A DNA stretch of 64,000 nucleotides from CAVUBL01 sp963739795 (lineage in GTDB: Bacteria > Acidobacteriota > Thermoanaerobaculia > Multivoradales > DATKCC01). Shown piece after piece: positions 18,201 to 23,988 of the stretch. Each line of letters begins with the position of its first letter. Within the stretch, counting starts at the first letter, position 1. The notes under the pieces are model-generated. The model searched no databases. It was not told where the DNA came from and saw only the letters and a list, made by a program, of their open reading frames with translations. Where the stretch lies: assembly GCA_963739795.1 (NCBI GenBank), contig CAVUBL010000007.1, forward strand, positions 372,001 to 436,000, read 5' to 3'. Made by a program: the position numbers and the translations under genes.

Positions 18201-19779
18201 CACTTACACCTACGACGCCGTGGGCAACCTGGCGACGGTCACCTTCCCGAACGGCACCCGGGCCGTCCACACCTACGACCGGCTGAACCGCCTCGTGGGC
18301 CTCGAGAACCTGCGCTCCGACGGCACCGTGATCTCGAGCTACGCCTACACCCTGGGGCCCGCCGGGAACCGCCTGCAGGTGGTCGAGGGCTCCCGCCGCA
18401 CGGTGAGCTATACCTACGACGACCTCTACCGCCTGACCGGCGAGACGGTGACGGGAGCCGATCCCACGACCCTCGCCTACACCTACGATGCCGTGGGCAA
18501 CCGCTTGACGCGCAGCGAGGGCGGCGCGACGACCGCCTCCACCTACGACGCCGACGACCGCCTGCTCACCGAGGGCGCCTCCGTCTACACCTACGACCAG
18601 GACGGCGATCTCGCCACCCGCACCGCCGGCGGCGTGACGACCACGTACGCCTACGACGGGTTCCACCGCATGGTGCGCGCCTCGGCGCCGGGCCGGCTGG
18701 TCGTGCTCACCTACGACTCGAACGGCGATCGGGCGAGCCGCACGGTCGACGGCGTCGTCACCCGCTTCCTGGTGGACTCAAACCGCGGGGAGCCCCAGGT
18801 CCTCGAGGAGCGCGACGGCGCCGGAGCGCTCACTGCGGCCTACGTCCAGGGGCTCGGGCCGATCGCCCAGGTGCGCGCCGGCGGCGTCTCCTATTACGGG
18901 CTCGACGGCCTGGGGAGCGTCAGGGCCTTGACCGACCCGGCCGGGGCGGTGACCGACACGTACGACTACGACGCCTTCGGCGAGCTCCTCGCCTCGACCG
19001 GGAGCACCCCCAACGACTTCCGCTTCGCCGGCGAGCAGCTCGACGCGAACGTGGGCTTCTACTACCTCAGGGCCCGCTACTACGACCCCCACGTCGGCCG
19101 CTTCACCACCGCCGACACCTTCCCGCCCGATCTCTTCGACCCGGAGACCCTCCACCGCTATGTCTACGCGGCGAACGATCCCGTGGACAACGTCGACCCG
19201 AGCGGCCACTTCGCCACCGTCGTGGGCCTGACGGAGGCGGTCGAGCTCAACACGATCCTAGAGACGATCCAGCCCACCTTCATCCAGGGCGCGGTCGTCC
19301 TGGGCGGCGTCGAGATCTTCTTCCGGCCCGGCTTCGAGCTGCGCAACCTCGGCCTCCATCTCATGGAGCGGGCGCTCGACGAGGAGATGTGGGAAGCGGC
19401 GACCGAGGTCTACGAGAATGGCCAGGAGCTCATCGTGCTCGGCGCAGAGTTCATCCACAGCCTTCACGAGGTCACCGAGAAGCTGGAGGCCCTCGAGCAC
19501 ACCGGCCTGGGAGTGATCCACTTCGTCGACGCGCTGAGGCGCGTACCCACAGTGGAGCTCTCGGTCGTAGAGATCTACCACTTCGAGCGGTTCGAGAGTG
19601 TCTCCTACCTCATCGAGACGGAGGGCTTCGTCCTGTTCCACCAGATCGAGAGCAGCTCTTCGATCACGGTGATCCGTTCCCTCGCCGTGCGGGTCACGGA
19701 CTGGACGAAGACGATCGACGAGGGAATCCACCTCCTGCGAGATCTCGAGAAGCTGTACTTCGCCTTCAAGAAGGAGTGA
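9286..19779 (+). CDS. Giant secreted RHS-repeat protein with fibro-slime and FN3 domains
   Basis: The 3497-residue protein has a signal peptide (LLAGLAVAILLGAPTSVRAQA). Residues 35-240 form a PA14-like fibro-slime domain (FRGDDDVFVFVNHHLVIDLGG). Several Ig-like domains follow (about 250-730), each with a TVTF or ALTY strand and Ala/Asp-rich loops, then a segment starting FVIWGGNAPTLDEALSLGD. Eleven tandem fibronectin type III repeats of about 92 residues span 872-1888. After two further Ig-like domains, an RHS entry region (VTRTYDSRDKGRGDFGVGW, near 2120) leads into dozens of YD repeats (about 2295-3200). The RHS core is at 3245-3304 (YYLRARYYDP, DPSGHF). The last roughly 190 residues are an unrelated, charged tip. 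RHS shells encapsulate C-terminal toxins or adhesive effectors at the cell surface; the adhesin-like front half suggests cell-cell contact. No immunity gene follows within the next 90 bp. Confidence 0.93.
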   Translation: MRSRPPLARSPFRLLAGLAVAILLGAPTSVRAQAFQPSTIELLGTIRDFHQSHPDMQYRIAVDPGIVEPILGPDGKPVYTTSRPYTLTTHGRDLFDQWYRDVPGVNLAAPLPLTLTNSAAAPDIYTFDSSSFFPIDGQLFGNEGQNHNYSFTFELHTRFTYRGGETFQFRGDDDVFVFVNHHLVIDLGGVHGPLAASVALDSVADQLGLSTGGAYDLDFFFAERYCCGSNFRMQTSILLEQPPETGGGATLDYEGDLAGDFDDPATLAARLMDDQRDPPAPIPDSIVTFTLGDRSCQAPTDAEGRASCPLTPDLPAGDHDLEVVFAGDVGHPAADLTETFAVRHEQTALVLVSPSVQAGPGASLRAVLREDGALPLAGRTVTFSSGALSATAVTDAQGAAASDLALPPGAQAVAVAFAGDDRLAPASVAGSVQVLAPELVLVPSAQAADAGSEVTVSARLLARGADRDGLPVRFRVASGPNAGAQGSCPGGLCVTDASGEAALTYPGGPAAGEDTVVAFVDLDGDGLRGATEPQARATVLWRAPRTTALLYTGASAGDFHDPVTLAAVLEEAGGTPVAGARLHFELAGEGCSATTGADGRASCPVEIEAPAGAAQVNVSFDGDLDDLAAATSAPFTVTREQTVLALDAPPALPVEATTVSARLAEDGALGLAGRTVTFTAGDLAVEAVTDAEGVATAALDLPLGVHAVEAAFDGDAFYQAAFDRAPSLVVYEPGQFVIWGGNAPTLDEALSLGDVYPIWGAQWDAQVTGGSYAANASFKGYADTLLPGGTAWEARTGNASSPPATVSAFTSVIVATSIAKEGSTITGDVAAVGIVRVTDPAAYLPDPGHPAYGELLALLPAGGPDAIVRTPPGPPGEVQASASSGFATVSWSPPADAGSSPVSGYSVTVSPGGVSFTASAADRSRAIPGLSAGTPYSFAVVAHNAAGDGTPSATVGPAVPRDVPGAPSGVAAEGGDGELTVHWQPPGDDGGAPITGYRISASPGGASLTVGGLATSATLGGLLDGVRYAVVVRAVNALGSGPPSVPALAAPAAPPAAPGSVLAAPGDGLAVVYWSAPSEDGGAGVTSYLVTVSPGATTVAVPGDRTRAEVPGLANGTAYTFTVRASGPAGDGPASAPSPGVTPFGPPAAPVQVAGEAGNASARVTWSGPGDHGGRPVTGYLVGDGSASPGAPVPAAELERVLTGLANGSSRSFTVTAVNDAGPGAASEASEAVVPSTVPGPPSEVAASAESDGTLSVSWTAPEDDGGAVVESYRVEAHVPDEGVAARLDTATAATSASLEGLDPGTQVLVTVRAANARGLGPQSPPAEPVTPSLPPGPPTGVLAVASAPTAATVSWLAPDDDGGTAIASYTVTSEPDGLSATVDGETTSAALSGLTLGTPYTFTVVAQNAVAASDPSAPSNVLVAATVPDPPTGVSAVRGDRRATVTWTPPAFDGYSPISSYVVVASPGGASATVDGGTTSAVVGGLANGTAYTFAVRAANAVGSSDPSAPSNPVTPATAPGAPGDVQAAVAGDRAAEVTWSPPADDGASPVTGYTVLASPGDATVSVDAATTTARFEDLTPGTAYTFRVSATNAVGAGPLSAPSNAVIAATVPGAPTAVAAVDGDGEATVSWTAPADDGASPVTSYRVVSSPGGIAVSVDGDAASARVQGLANGTTYTFTVAASNAIGEGPLSAPSNEVTPATVPGAPLAVTAEVGGDAAARVQWAPPAADGGAAITAYTVLSNPGGLTVIVDGEADDATVHGLVLGGAYTFTVTATNRRGEGPPSAPSNAVTAVAVPDPPTDVAATAGDAEATVSWTAPADQGGGPVLSYRVVSDPGAIDVVVSTPETTATVTGLDNGTSYTFTVTATNAVGDSPPSEPSNAVTPEPPGVVGLSSLAVNAGRVIGGTGTTGTVTLTGPAAAGGATVELASSDPATATVPTQVVVAEGATSATFAISTSAVAAPTDVSLSATLDATTLSITLGVDPVPSGTPPTAEITAPADDASVTAPTEVVGTATAGDFDHFVLEIGPAGETAFTEIARGTDPVAGGVLGTLDPTVLPNDLYTLRLTVFDTAGQMATSLVTVQVEGQLKIGNFTLSFVDVAIPVSGLPVTVTRTYDSRDKGRGDFGVGWRLDLRTLAIRDSGLEGVGWHVDQSGGAFPFYSLRGTRAHAVSLRLPGGQVAKFDFTPTPASQALVPLRYLTPAYTARPGTRGSLRLAADTTLQVIGNQPGDVEVLDLDTVDDYDPQTFVYTGPDGREWLIDKTDGVRRVSDPNGNTLEVGPGGITSSSGAGVVFTRDGLGRITAITDPDGGVRTYGYDAAGDLVAFTDASGATTTFAYDGDHLLTDIFDPLGRPLARNEYDDDGRLISTTDAAGNEVDFTHDLAANQEVVRDRLGNVQVLVYDDAGNVVSETDKLGNTSTTSYDDAGRWLSHSDPLGNTTTRTYDDDGNLLTETDPLGNTRSTTYGPLGVPLTETDLLGQTTHHTYDGSGNLLTTTDPLGHETAYTRDGAGNPLTTTDALGFVTTRTFDASGRETSVTDALGHTVTEAYDAKGDLLSESRTRTVGGAAVTETSTTAYDAEGRVITQTNPTGATSRTEYDVVGKIAARIDPLGNRTDLAYDFEGHLAEIDYPDGTTGGFEYDAEGRKVASTDRAGRTTRFVLDAEGHVLSTVYPDGATESATYDAAGRKISETDARGNTTSYEYDAAGRRTAVTDPLGHVTRFAYDAAGHKTSETDAAGNTTSFEYDAAGRMTRKTSPDGSEVAFAYDAVGHKISETDAAGNTTRYAYDGLGHVVQVTDALGGVTSYGYDEAGNRTSITDANGHVTTFAYDGAGREVRRVLPMGEIRTREYDAAGNLVRKVDAAGAETLYEYDEDNRLVRVTTADGAVTETTYTATGKIATQTDARGVTAYAYDARDRLTRRDNPDGTFVAYTYDPAGNVLSGTTPSGTTTRTYDALSRLASVTDPTGGTTTYTYDAVGNLATVTFPNGTRAVHTYDRLNRLVGLENLRSDGTVISSYAYTLGPAGNRLQVVEGSRRTVSYTYDDLYRLTGETVTGADPTTLAYTYDAVGNRLTRSEGGATTASTYDADDRLLTEGASVYTYDQDGDLATRTAGGVTTTYAYDGFHRMVRASAPGRLVVLTYDSNGDRASRTVDGVVTRFLVDSNRGEPQVLEERDGAGALTAAYVQGLGPIAQVRAGGVSYYGLDGLGSVRALTDPAGAVTDTYDYDAFGELLASTGSTPNDFRFAGEQLDANVGFYYLRARYYDPHVGRFTTADTFPPDLFDPETLHRYVYAANDPVDNVDPSGHFATVVGLTEAVELNTILETIQPTFIQGAVVLGGVEIFFRPGFELRNLGLHLMERALDEEMWEAATEVYENGQELIVLGAEFIHSLHEVTEKLEALEHTGLGVIHFVDALRRVPTVELSVVEIYHFERFESVSYLIETEGFVLFHQIESSSSITVIRSLAVRVTDWTKTIDEGIHLLRDLEKLYFAFKKE
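11900..14950 (+). repeat. Eleven tandem fibronectin type III repeat units
   Basis: Within the RHS gene, eleven units of about 276 bp encode repeats that each start VPG(A/P)P or similar, carry a VSW(T/S)APxDDG strand, and end in YTFTVxAxNAxGxGPxSxPSNxVTP. Units 6 to 11 are the most alike, which points to recent internal duplication; units 3-5 are more divergent. Such arrays are prone to misassembly, so the exact number should be treated with caution. Confidence 0.9.
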
Positions 19780-19867
19780 AGGGCTCCGGGGCGCGAGCGA
19801 TCTGTCGGAAGGAGCCCGGGCCTGCGGCGGCGGCGGCGGACCCGCCCGGCCCGGGGCGACTTGGCAC

Positions 19868-21457
19868 CTACCCGGTGCGCATGAAGTGCCAGCGGCAGGC
19901 GCCTTCGACCGGCTGGAAGACCTCCGGGCGGATCTTGGGGCCTAAGTCCCGGAGGATCGAGGCCAGGTGCTCGCCGCGGGCGGCCCGCTCCAGGGCCTCG
20001 GCCGCGTCGGAGCCCGCCTTCGTGATGTAGGTCTGCCAGATCGCCTGGCGGATCGAGATGCCGCCCGAGAGGTGCACGTTGGGCAGGCGGGCGGCGCCCT
20101 TCTTGAGGATCGAGAGCTTTTCTTTGAGGCTTCTCTCGTCGTCCATGGGGGCGCGCTGCCACGCGGTGTAGGGCTTCGGGATGAGGATGTTGACGCCGGC
20201 GTGGATCGAGCCGATGCGGCCGGTCTTGCGCGCCTCCTCGAGCATGACCGACCGGCACTCGGCGATGAGCTCGAGGATCGCTTGGACGTCGCCCAGCGTC
20301 TCGTCCGGGATGCCGACCAGGAAGTAGAGCTTGAGCTGGGTGAAGCCGTGCTCGAAGATCATCCGCACCTTCTCGAGCAAGAGGGCGTTGGGGATCGGCT
20401 TGTTGAGCTTGACCCGTAGCTCGTCGCTGCCGGTCTCGGGGGCCAGCGTGATGGAGCGGTCGCCCGAGGCTTGGAGCGCCGCCAGCACGCCCGGGGTCAC
20501 CGCCGGGATGCGGATCGAGGAGACCGAGGTGCGGAAGCCCAGGCGGTTGCCCTCCTGGAGGATTCGCTCGATCTCCGGGTGGTCGCCGACGGCGGTGGCG
20601 ACGAAGCCGAGCTGGTCGGTGACCGGGCGGGCGCGTTCGAGGGAGGCCAGGATGGCGTCGGTCGGGTGCCAGCGGAACTTGCCCATGCCGAAGGTCGCCC
20701 AGCAGTACTTGCACTTTTCGGGGCAGCCCCGGGACATCTCGATCAGGAACTTTTCCGAGAACTCGGTGCGCGGGGTGACGATGGCCGTGGTCGGGAGGTG
20801 GCCGGGGCGACGCATCTGCTCGGCGGTGAGCTCGAGCTTGTGGAGCTTGCCTTCTCCCGAGGGGCCCAGGAGCCCGTGGAGCTCGTCGCCCTCCTCCGGT
20901 CGGTGGTGGGCCGGCACGTAAAAGCCGTGGCGCGCGGCCAGGCGCTCGGCGACCGCCTCGGCGCTCGACTCTTCTTCGAGGGCGGCGAGGAGGTCGGGCA
21001 GGAGGTTCTCGGCCGCGCCCAGGGCGAAGACGTCGACGAATTCGGCCATGGGGAGGGGGTTGATGGCGGCGCACGCGCCGCCCATCACCACCAGCGGGTG
21101 CCAGGGCCCACGCTCGGCGCGCCGCAGGGGGATCCCCGCGCGGTCGAGGAGGCGGAGGAGGTTGACGTAGTCCTCTTCGAAGGAGACCGAGAAGGCGACG
21201 CAGCCGAAATCCGAGAGGGGGCGGCCCGACTCGACGGAGACGGGGGCGCCGCCGCCGTCGGTGAAGAAGCGCTCGGCCACCCAGCCGGGCCGGTCGGCCA
21301 CCAGGCGCCACGTGCGCTGGAAGCCGAGGCTGGACATGCCCACGTGGTAGGTGTTGCCGTAGGCGAGGGCGAGGCGCCAGGTCCCGTGGCGGGGCACCTC
21401 GTCGACCAGGCGCTCGTCCGCCCGAAACGGAGCCCAGTCCTGTGCAGAGGCACCCAT
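19868..21457 (-). CDS. B12-binding-type radical SAM protein (TIGR03960-like N-terminal half)
   Basis: The 529-residue protein has a first domain with LAYGNTYHVGMSSLGFQ and a FGCVAFSVSFEEDYVNLLRLL segment, as in radical SAM proteins with a vestigial B12-binding-like domain. The [4Fe-4S]-SAM motif CPEKCKYC supplies Cys245, Cys249 and Cys252. Radical SAM core motifs LAPETGSDELR and KLYFLVGIPDET follow. This organisation matches the TIGR03960-type family of unknown function, whose members in other genomes occur near ribosome or tRNA genes; here the neighbours do not help. The ATG at 21457 is the first in frame. It converges with the giant RHS gene, leaving 88 bp between them. The reaction is unknown. 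Confidence 0.88.
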   Translation of the reverse strand: MGASAQDWAPFRADERLVDEVPRHGTWRLALAYGNTYHVGMSSLGFQRTWRLVADRPGWVAERFFTDGGGAPVSVESGRPLSDFGCVAFSVSFEEDYVNLLRLLDRAGIPLRRAERGPWHPLVVMGGACAAINPLPMAEFVDVFALGAAENLLPDLLAALEEESSAEAVAERLAARHGFYVPAHHRPEEGDELHGLLGPSGEGKLHKLELTAEQMRRPGHLPTTAIVTPRTEFSEKFLIEMSRGCPEKCKYCWATFGMGKFRWHPTDAILASLERARPVTDQLGFVATAVGDHPEIERILQEGNRLGFRTSVSSIRIPAVTPGVLAALQASGDRSITLAPETGSDELRVKLNKPIPNALLLEKVRMIFEHGFTQLKLYFLVGIPDETLGDVQAILELIAECRSVMLEEARKTGRIGSIHAGVNILIPKPYTAWQRAPMDDERSLKEKLSILKKGAARLPNVHLSGGISIRQAIWQTYITKAGSDAAEALERAARGEHLASILRDLGPKIRPEVFQPVEGACRWHFMRTG

Positions 21458-21570
21458 GGCGGAAGCTAGAACAGAGGGCTCACGAAGGCGAATTCCGGGG
21501 CTTCGACCCCTGTTCCCGCCGACGTGGCGGTCGGCATAGGGCCCGAGCCCTGGGCGGCGTCTCCAGGCGA

Positions 21571-21640
21571 GGGTGCCTTCGATCCGGCAGGGGGCCGGGG
21601 CTCCGCCCGGTCGTCGGCTCGGAGCCCCGACCCCCTGCCT
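21571..21640. repeat. Inverted repeat and dispersed repeat B, copy 1
   Basis: Arms at 21586-21605 and 21620-21639 pair over 20 bp with a single mismatch (GGCAGGGGGCCGGGGCTCCG against its complement) across a 14-bp spacer, so it could form a strong hairpin. The left flank GTGCCTTCGATCCGGCAGGG recurs at 22475-22494 with one change, so this is a dispersed element. It lies upstream of the DUF433 gene and downstream of nothing obvious, since the radical SAM gene diverges. Confidence 0.7.
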
Positions 21641-21715
21641 CGCGGCCGCGGAATCTCAGAGTGCGGCACTTTCGCCCGGGATGGGGCGGTACAATCGACC
21701 CGGGAGGTGAAGATC

Positions 21716-21964
21716 GTGGCAACCCTGGACCCCTTGCTCTCTCGAATCACCGCCGACCCGGAAATTTTCGGCGGCAAGCCGATCGTCCGTGGCATGCGGA
21801 TCTCGGTCGAGCTGATCCTCAGCCTCCTGGCCCAGGGGGAGTCGGTGGAGGCGATCCTCGGCGACTATCCGGACCTCGAGCCCGAGGACGTCCGGGCGTG
21901 CCTCGCCTACGCGCACGCAGCGATTTCCCATGACTCCCTGGACGCGGTCCGGGTTTCGGCGTAG
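21716..21964 (+). CDS. DUF433 family antitoxin-like protein
   Basis: The 82-residue protein contains the family hallmark ITADPEIFGGKPIVRGMRISV, followed by LLAQGESVEAILGDYPDLEPEDVRACLAYA. DUF433 proteins are short winged-helix antitoxins that pair with PIN-like DUF5615 toxins. The GTG at 21716 is chosen because GGGAGG lies 8 nt upstream; a longer reading would add non-homologous residues. Its expected toxin follows directly at 21965 but is broken by an in-frame stop, so the pair is probably no longer a working toxin-antitoxin system. The antitoxin itself looks intact. Confidence 0.85.
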   Translation: MATLDPLLSRITADPEIFGGKPIVRGMRISVELILSLLAQGESVEAILGDYPDLEPEDVRACLAYAHAAISHDSLDAVRVSA

Positions 21965-22138
21965 GTGCGGTTTCTCATCGACCGCTGTGCCGGCCGACGA
22001 CTGGCGGAGTGGCTCGAGAGTTAGGGCCACGACGTCGTCGAGGCTTCCGAGCTGGGCCTCCAAACTTCAGAGCTAGAAGCCGAATCCATCGTGACTGTCA
22101 CGCGAGCCAAGATCCGGATTTCAAGGCGTAGAGCCTGA
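21965..22138 (+). pseudogene. Broken DUF5615 (PIN-like) toxin remnant
   Basis: Translation from the GTG at 21965, one base after the DUF433 stop codon, gives VRFLIDRCAGRRLAEWLES, then a TAG at 22022-22024, then GHDVVEASELG. This matches the start of DUF5615 toxins, which usually read RFLIDxxLxxxLAxxLRxxGHDVxxxxELG. After about ten more residues the homology ends and the reading frame stops at 22136. The remaining two-thirds of a toxin, including later acidic residues, is missing. It adjoins a truncated nucleotidyltransferase remnant on the other strand, so the junction near 22100-22140 looks like a deletion breakpoint. Confidence 0.7.
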
Positions 22139-22139
22139 A

Positions 22140-22212
22140 ACTCAAGCTCCGTCATGAGGCCCGCGTGTCCGCTTGACGATTCGAAGGACTGGTTGAACTC
22201 GCGGGATCTCAT
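22140..22212 (-). pseudogene. Truncated nucleotidyltransferase remnant
   Basis: Reading from the ATG at 22212 gives MRSREFNQSFESSSGHA, which parallels MKSREYEEFLESLNGHA at the start of the intact nucleotidyltransferase at 23119-23583. After that the two diverge and nothing of the catalytic domain remains. The fragment overlaps the 3' end of the small-protein gene at 22142-22390 in the same arrangement as the intact pair. It is therefore a second, decayed copy of the same two-gene module. Confidence 0.65.
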
Positions 22213-22390
22213 GGATGCCCTGGGCTTTCAGGCTGCTGAGGAGGCAGTCTTCTACGGCCGCGACGCGCTCCTCCGTTGAGAGGCCTTCGTACCAGAAGCG
22301 GAAGTCTTCCTCCGCCGCCTCGTCGTTGGAGACAATGGTGGCGGTCCAGGTCTCGCCGTGGCGATCGACGCCCTGTCCCCGGTGCTCCAA
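22142..22390 (-). CDS. Small hypothetical protein, copy A of a duplicated module
   Basis: The predicted 82-residue protein (TTG start at 22390) is collinear with the protein at 23528-23761. Both share EHRGQGVDRHG or its variant, TWTATIV, EDFRFWYE, LSxEERVAAVEDCLLSSLKAQGI and a basic tail. The sequence RVAAVEDCLLSSLKAQG predicts a short helix. I do not recognise a named family. In both copies the gene overlaps the nucleotidyltransferase start, which suggests a coupled two-gene unit, perhaps toxin-antitoxin-like. Because its partner is truncated here, this copy may be functionless. No good ribosome-binding site precedes the TTG. Confidence 0.55.
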   Translation of the reverse strand: MEHRGQGVDRHGETWTATIVSNDEAAEEDFRFWYEGLSTEERVAAVEDCLLSSLKAQGIHEIPRVQPVLRIVKRTRGPHDGA

Positions 22391-22474
22391 GAGGAACAGA
22401 CTATCAACCGTTGCGTGTTGCCTGGGCGGCGGTTGTCGGCAGGCCCGAACGCGGGTCGGGAGCTCCCACCGACT

Positions 22475-22543
22475 GTGCCTTCGAGCCGGCAGGGGGCTGG
22501 GATCCGGCACGTAGGTTCTCGCGCAGAGGCACAGAGGCGCAGA
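22475..22543 (+). repeat. Dispersed repeat B, copy 2, with adjoining CGCAGAGG repeats
   Basis: GTGCCTTCGAGCCGGCAGGG at 22475-22494 repeats the left side of the element at 21574, but the right hairpin arm is absent. It runs into a purine-rich stretch, CGCGCAGAGGCACAGAGGCG, that recurs in inverted orientation at about 22938-22962. These short motifs flank the gene fragment and palindromic element between them. Confidence 0.55.
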
Positions 22544-22590
22544 GGAGGGCGATCGATGGGCGGAGACCGGGAGAGCCGCGTTTCCGGGGC

Positions 22591-22673
22591 GCCGTTGACT
22601 GGGCGTACAAGATCCACACGCGGTTCGGGCCGGTGCTGCTGGAGTCGGTCGACGAGGCGGTCCCCGCACCTCA
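22591..22673 (+). pseudogene. Truncated GxxExxY family protein fragment
   Basis: The stretch AVDWAYKIHTRFGPVLLES matches the start of GxxExxY proteins, which typically read AYKVHxxLGPGLLESVYExxL. Homology stops exactly where the palindromic element at 22674 begins. The Tyr in the ESVY motif is already Asp here (ESVD). No continuation is found on the other side of the element, so the gene appears cut by or degraded around the insertion. Confidence 0.6.
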
Positions 22674-22833
22674 GAGCTTGTGAATGAATCTCCGGCCGTC
22701 GCGAGGGCGTTCCGGGGCGCCGCTCGCAAGGCGCGCCGACGCAGACGTAGCGGGGCCTACGTCGAGGAGGCGCAACGCCGCGAGGGGTGATGCGGGGACG
22801 GCCGCAGTAGGTCGGAGGTTCATTCACAAGCTC
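22674..22833. mobile_element. Palindromic element PE, copy 1 (160 bp)
   Basis: The ends are 24-bp terminal inverted repeats beginning GAGCTTGTGAATGAA with two mismatches between arms. The interior holds a second palindrome (CGACGTAGC ... GCTACGTCG type) flanked by CGCGAGGGG/CCTTGCGAG arms, so almost the whole element can fold on itself. It shares 70-80% identity by eye with the copies at 25699 and 35412. It carries no transposase, as expected for a MITE- or REP-like element moved in trans. Flanks are TCA and CTA, so no clear target duplication remains. Its length is not a multiple of three, unlike the two copies inside genes. Confidence 0.8.
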
Positions 22834-23118
22834 CTAGCTCACGGCACGAGGGCACGAGGTAGAGCGCCGAGTGCGTGCTCTTGATCTCCGGCACGCATCG
22901 GATCAAGGAGGGCATCCTCCGCCACGTCAAATGAAGTCGCGCCTCTGCGCCTCTGCGCGAGACTTGTCCAGCCCGGGTTGTCGTGAACGAGCAGGCTCCT
23001 AGCAAAGCTCCGCCTCACACCGCCGAGGAATCTGGAGTGTCTACGGCTTCTCTGGAAACTTGACTCACCTGTCACGAACTGCAGCTTTGTAGATGTCGAG
23101 GGCCTTCGGCAAGATCTT
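22834..23118. other. Intergenic region without a supported gene
   Basis: The 285-bp stretch shows an inverted copy of the CGCAGAGGCGCAGAG motif near 22938-22962. Base composition is lower in GC than the surroundings. I see no reading frame with protein-like composition or homology, so it is probably decayed accessory DNA. Confidence 0.4.
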
Positions 23119-23583
23119 TCATCGCTCCGGTTTTCGCGCCTTTCGGAGCTCGTTGACGTCGGCCCGATCCTGGTCGCGTCCGGATTCTTCCTTCTCACGA
23201 ATCAAGTCGTCGAGGGAGAGGTATTGGGTATCTACGCTGCCGAACCGGGCCCGGGACCGTGCTTGCCAGAGGGAGTCGAAATCCGAACCGCCCGCCAGGC
23301 TGGAGAGAAGGTCGATCCGAGAGGGGGCGATGCCCAGTTGGATAATGGAATCGGGCTCGACCACATCCTCCGCGGTGAGGCCGAGGTCGCTGCCGCCGAA
23401 GAAGTCCCGGATCGCCGCGAGGGTCCTCTCTGCGTTCTCGAGGGTCGGCTCGATGAGGATGTCGAGGTCTTTGGTGGCTCGCGGCCGAGCATGGAAAGCT
23501 ACGGCGTGGGCCCCGACCACGAGGTATCTAACCGCGTGCCCGTTTAACGACTCGAGAAACTCTTCGTATTCGCGGGATTTCAT
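23119..23583 (-). CDS. Nucleotidyltransferase-fold protein (DUF6036/AbiEii-like)
   Basis: The 154-residue protein has the polymerase-beta-like nucleotidyltransferase pattern: YLVVGAHAVAFHARPRATKDLDILIEP, where GAHAVAFH replaces the classic GGxA(V/L) loop and KDLDILI provides the two catalytic aspartates. Later PSRIDLLSSLAG fits the third strand. Such proteins act in toxin-antitoxin systems, often transferring nucleotides to tRNA or to a partner protein. The ATG at 23583 fits the start of homology with the truncated copy at 22212. The gene overlaps the upstream small-protein gene by 56 bp. A toxin-antitoxin role is suggested by context, not shown. Confidence 0.75.
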   Translation of the reverse strand: MKSREYEEFLESLNGHAVRYLVVGAHAVAFHARPRATKDLDILIEPTLENAERTLAAIRDFFGGSDLGLTAEDVVEPDSIIQLGIAPSRIDLLSSLAGGSDFDSLWQARSRARFGSVDTQYLSLDDLIREKEESGRDQDRADVNELRKARKPER

Positions 23584-23761
23584 CGATGCCCTGGGCCTTG
23601 AGGCTGCTGAGGAGGCAGTCTTCGACGGCCGCGACACGGTCCTCCGGCGAGAGCTCCTCGTACCAGAACCGGAAGTCCTCGGCCTCTGCCTCGTCTTTGG
23701 AGACGATGGTGGCGGTCCACGTCTTGCCGTAGCGATCGACGCCCTGTCCTCGGCGCTCCAT
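23528..23761 (-). CDS. Small hypothetical protein, copy B, partner of nucleotidyltransferase
   Basis: The 77-residue protein starts MERRGQGVDRYGKTWTATIV and contains FRFWYEELSPEDRVAAVEDC with a basic C-terminus (SRVVKRARG). It is the intact counterpart of the protein at 22142-22390. It overlaps the nucleotidyltransferase gene by 56 bp in another frame, a degree of overlap that implies co-evolution of the pair. The tandem duplication of the same overlapping pair about 1.4 kb apart supports both as real genes. The function is unknown; it could be the partner of a nucleotidyltransferase toxin-antitoxin module. Confidence 0.65.
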   Translation of the reverse strand: MERRGQGVDRYGKTWTATIVSKDEAEAEDFRFWYEELSPEDRVAAVEDCLLSSLKAQGIDEIPRIRRVSRVVKRARG

Positions 23762-23988
23762 GCCTCTAGAGTATCGCGCTTTGATGGAACCACTCCGATG
23801 AGCCTGGATCGCCCGGGGCATAGGCCGTCGCTCTCCCGAAAGGAACATGACTGGCTACATGAGCTATCGCGCGAGGAAGCGCGTTGGAGGGCGTTCGCAA
23901 GCTACTCCTGTTCGTTGGTCGACGCTCACCCTATCCCGGACACGGCGTGTCTTGGACTACATGGAGGTCGACAAACACAGCGGGAACC

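Noticed and set aside
22276..22683. A longer plus-strand protein ending in the GxxExxY fragment
   Set aside because: Only the last 25 or so residues resemble a family; the rest is Arg/Pro-rich antisense composition.
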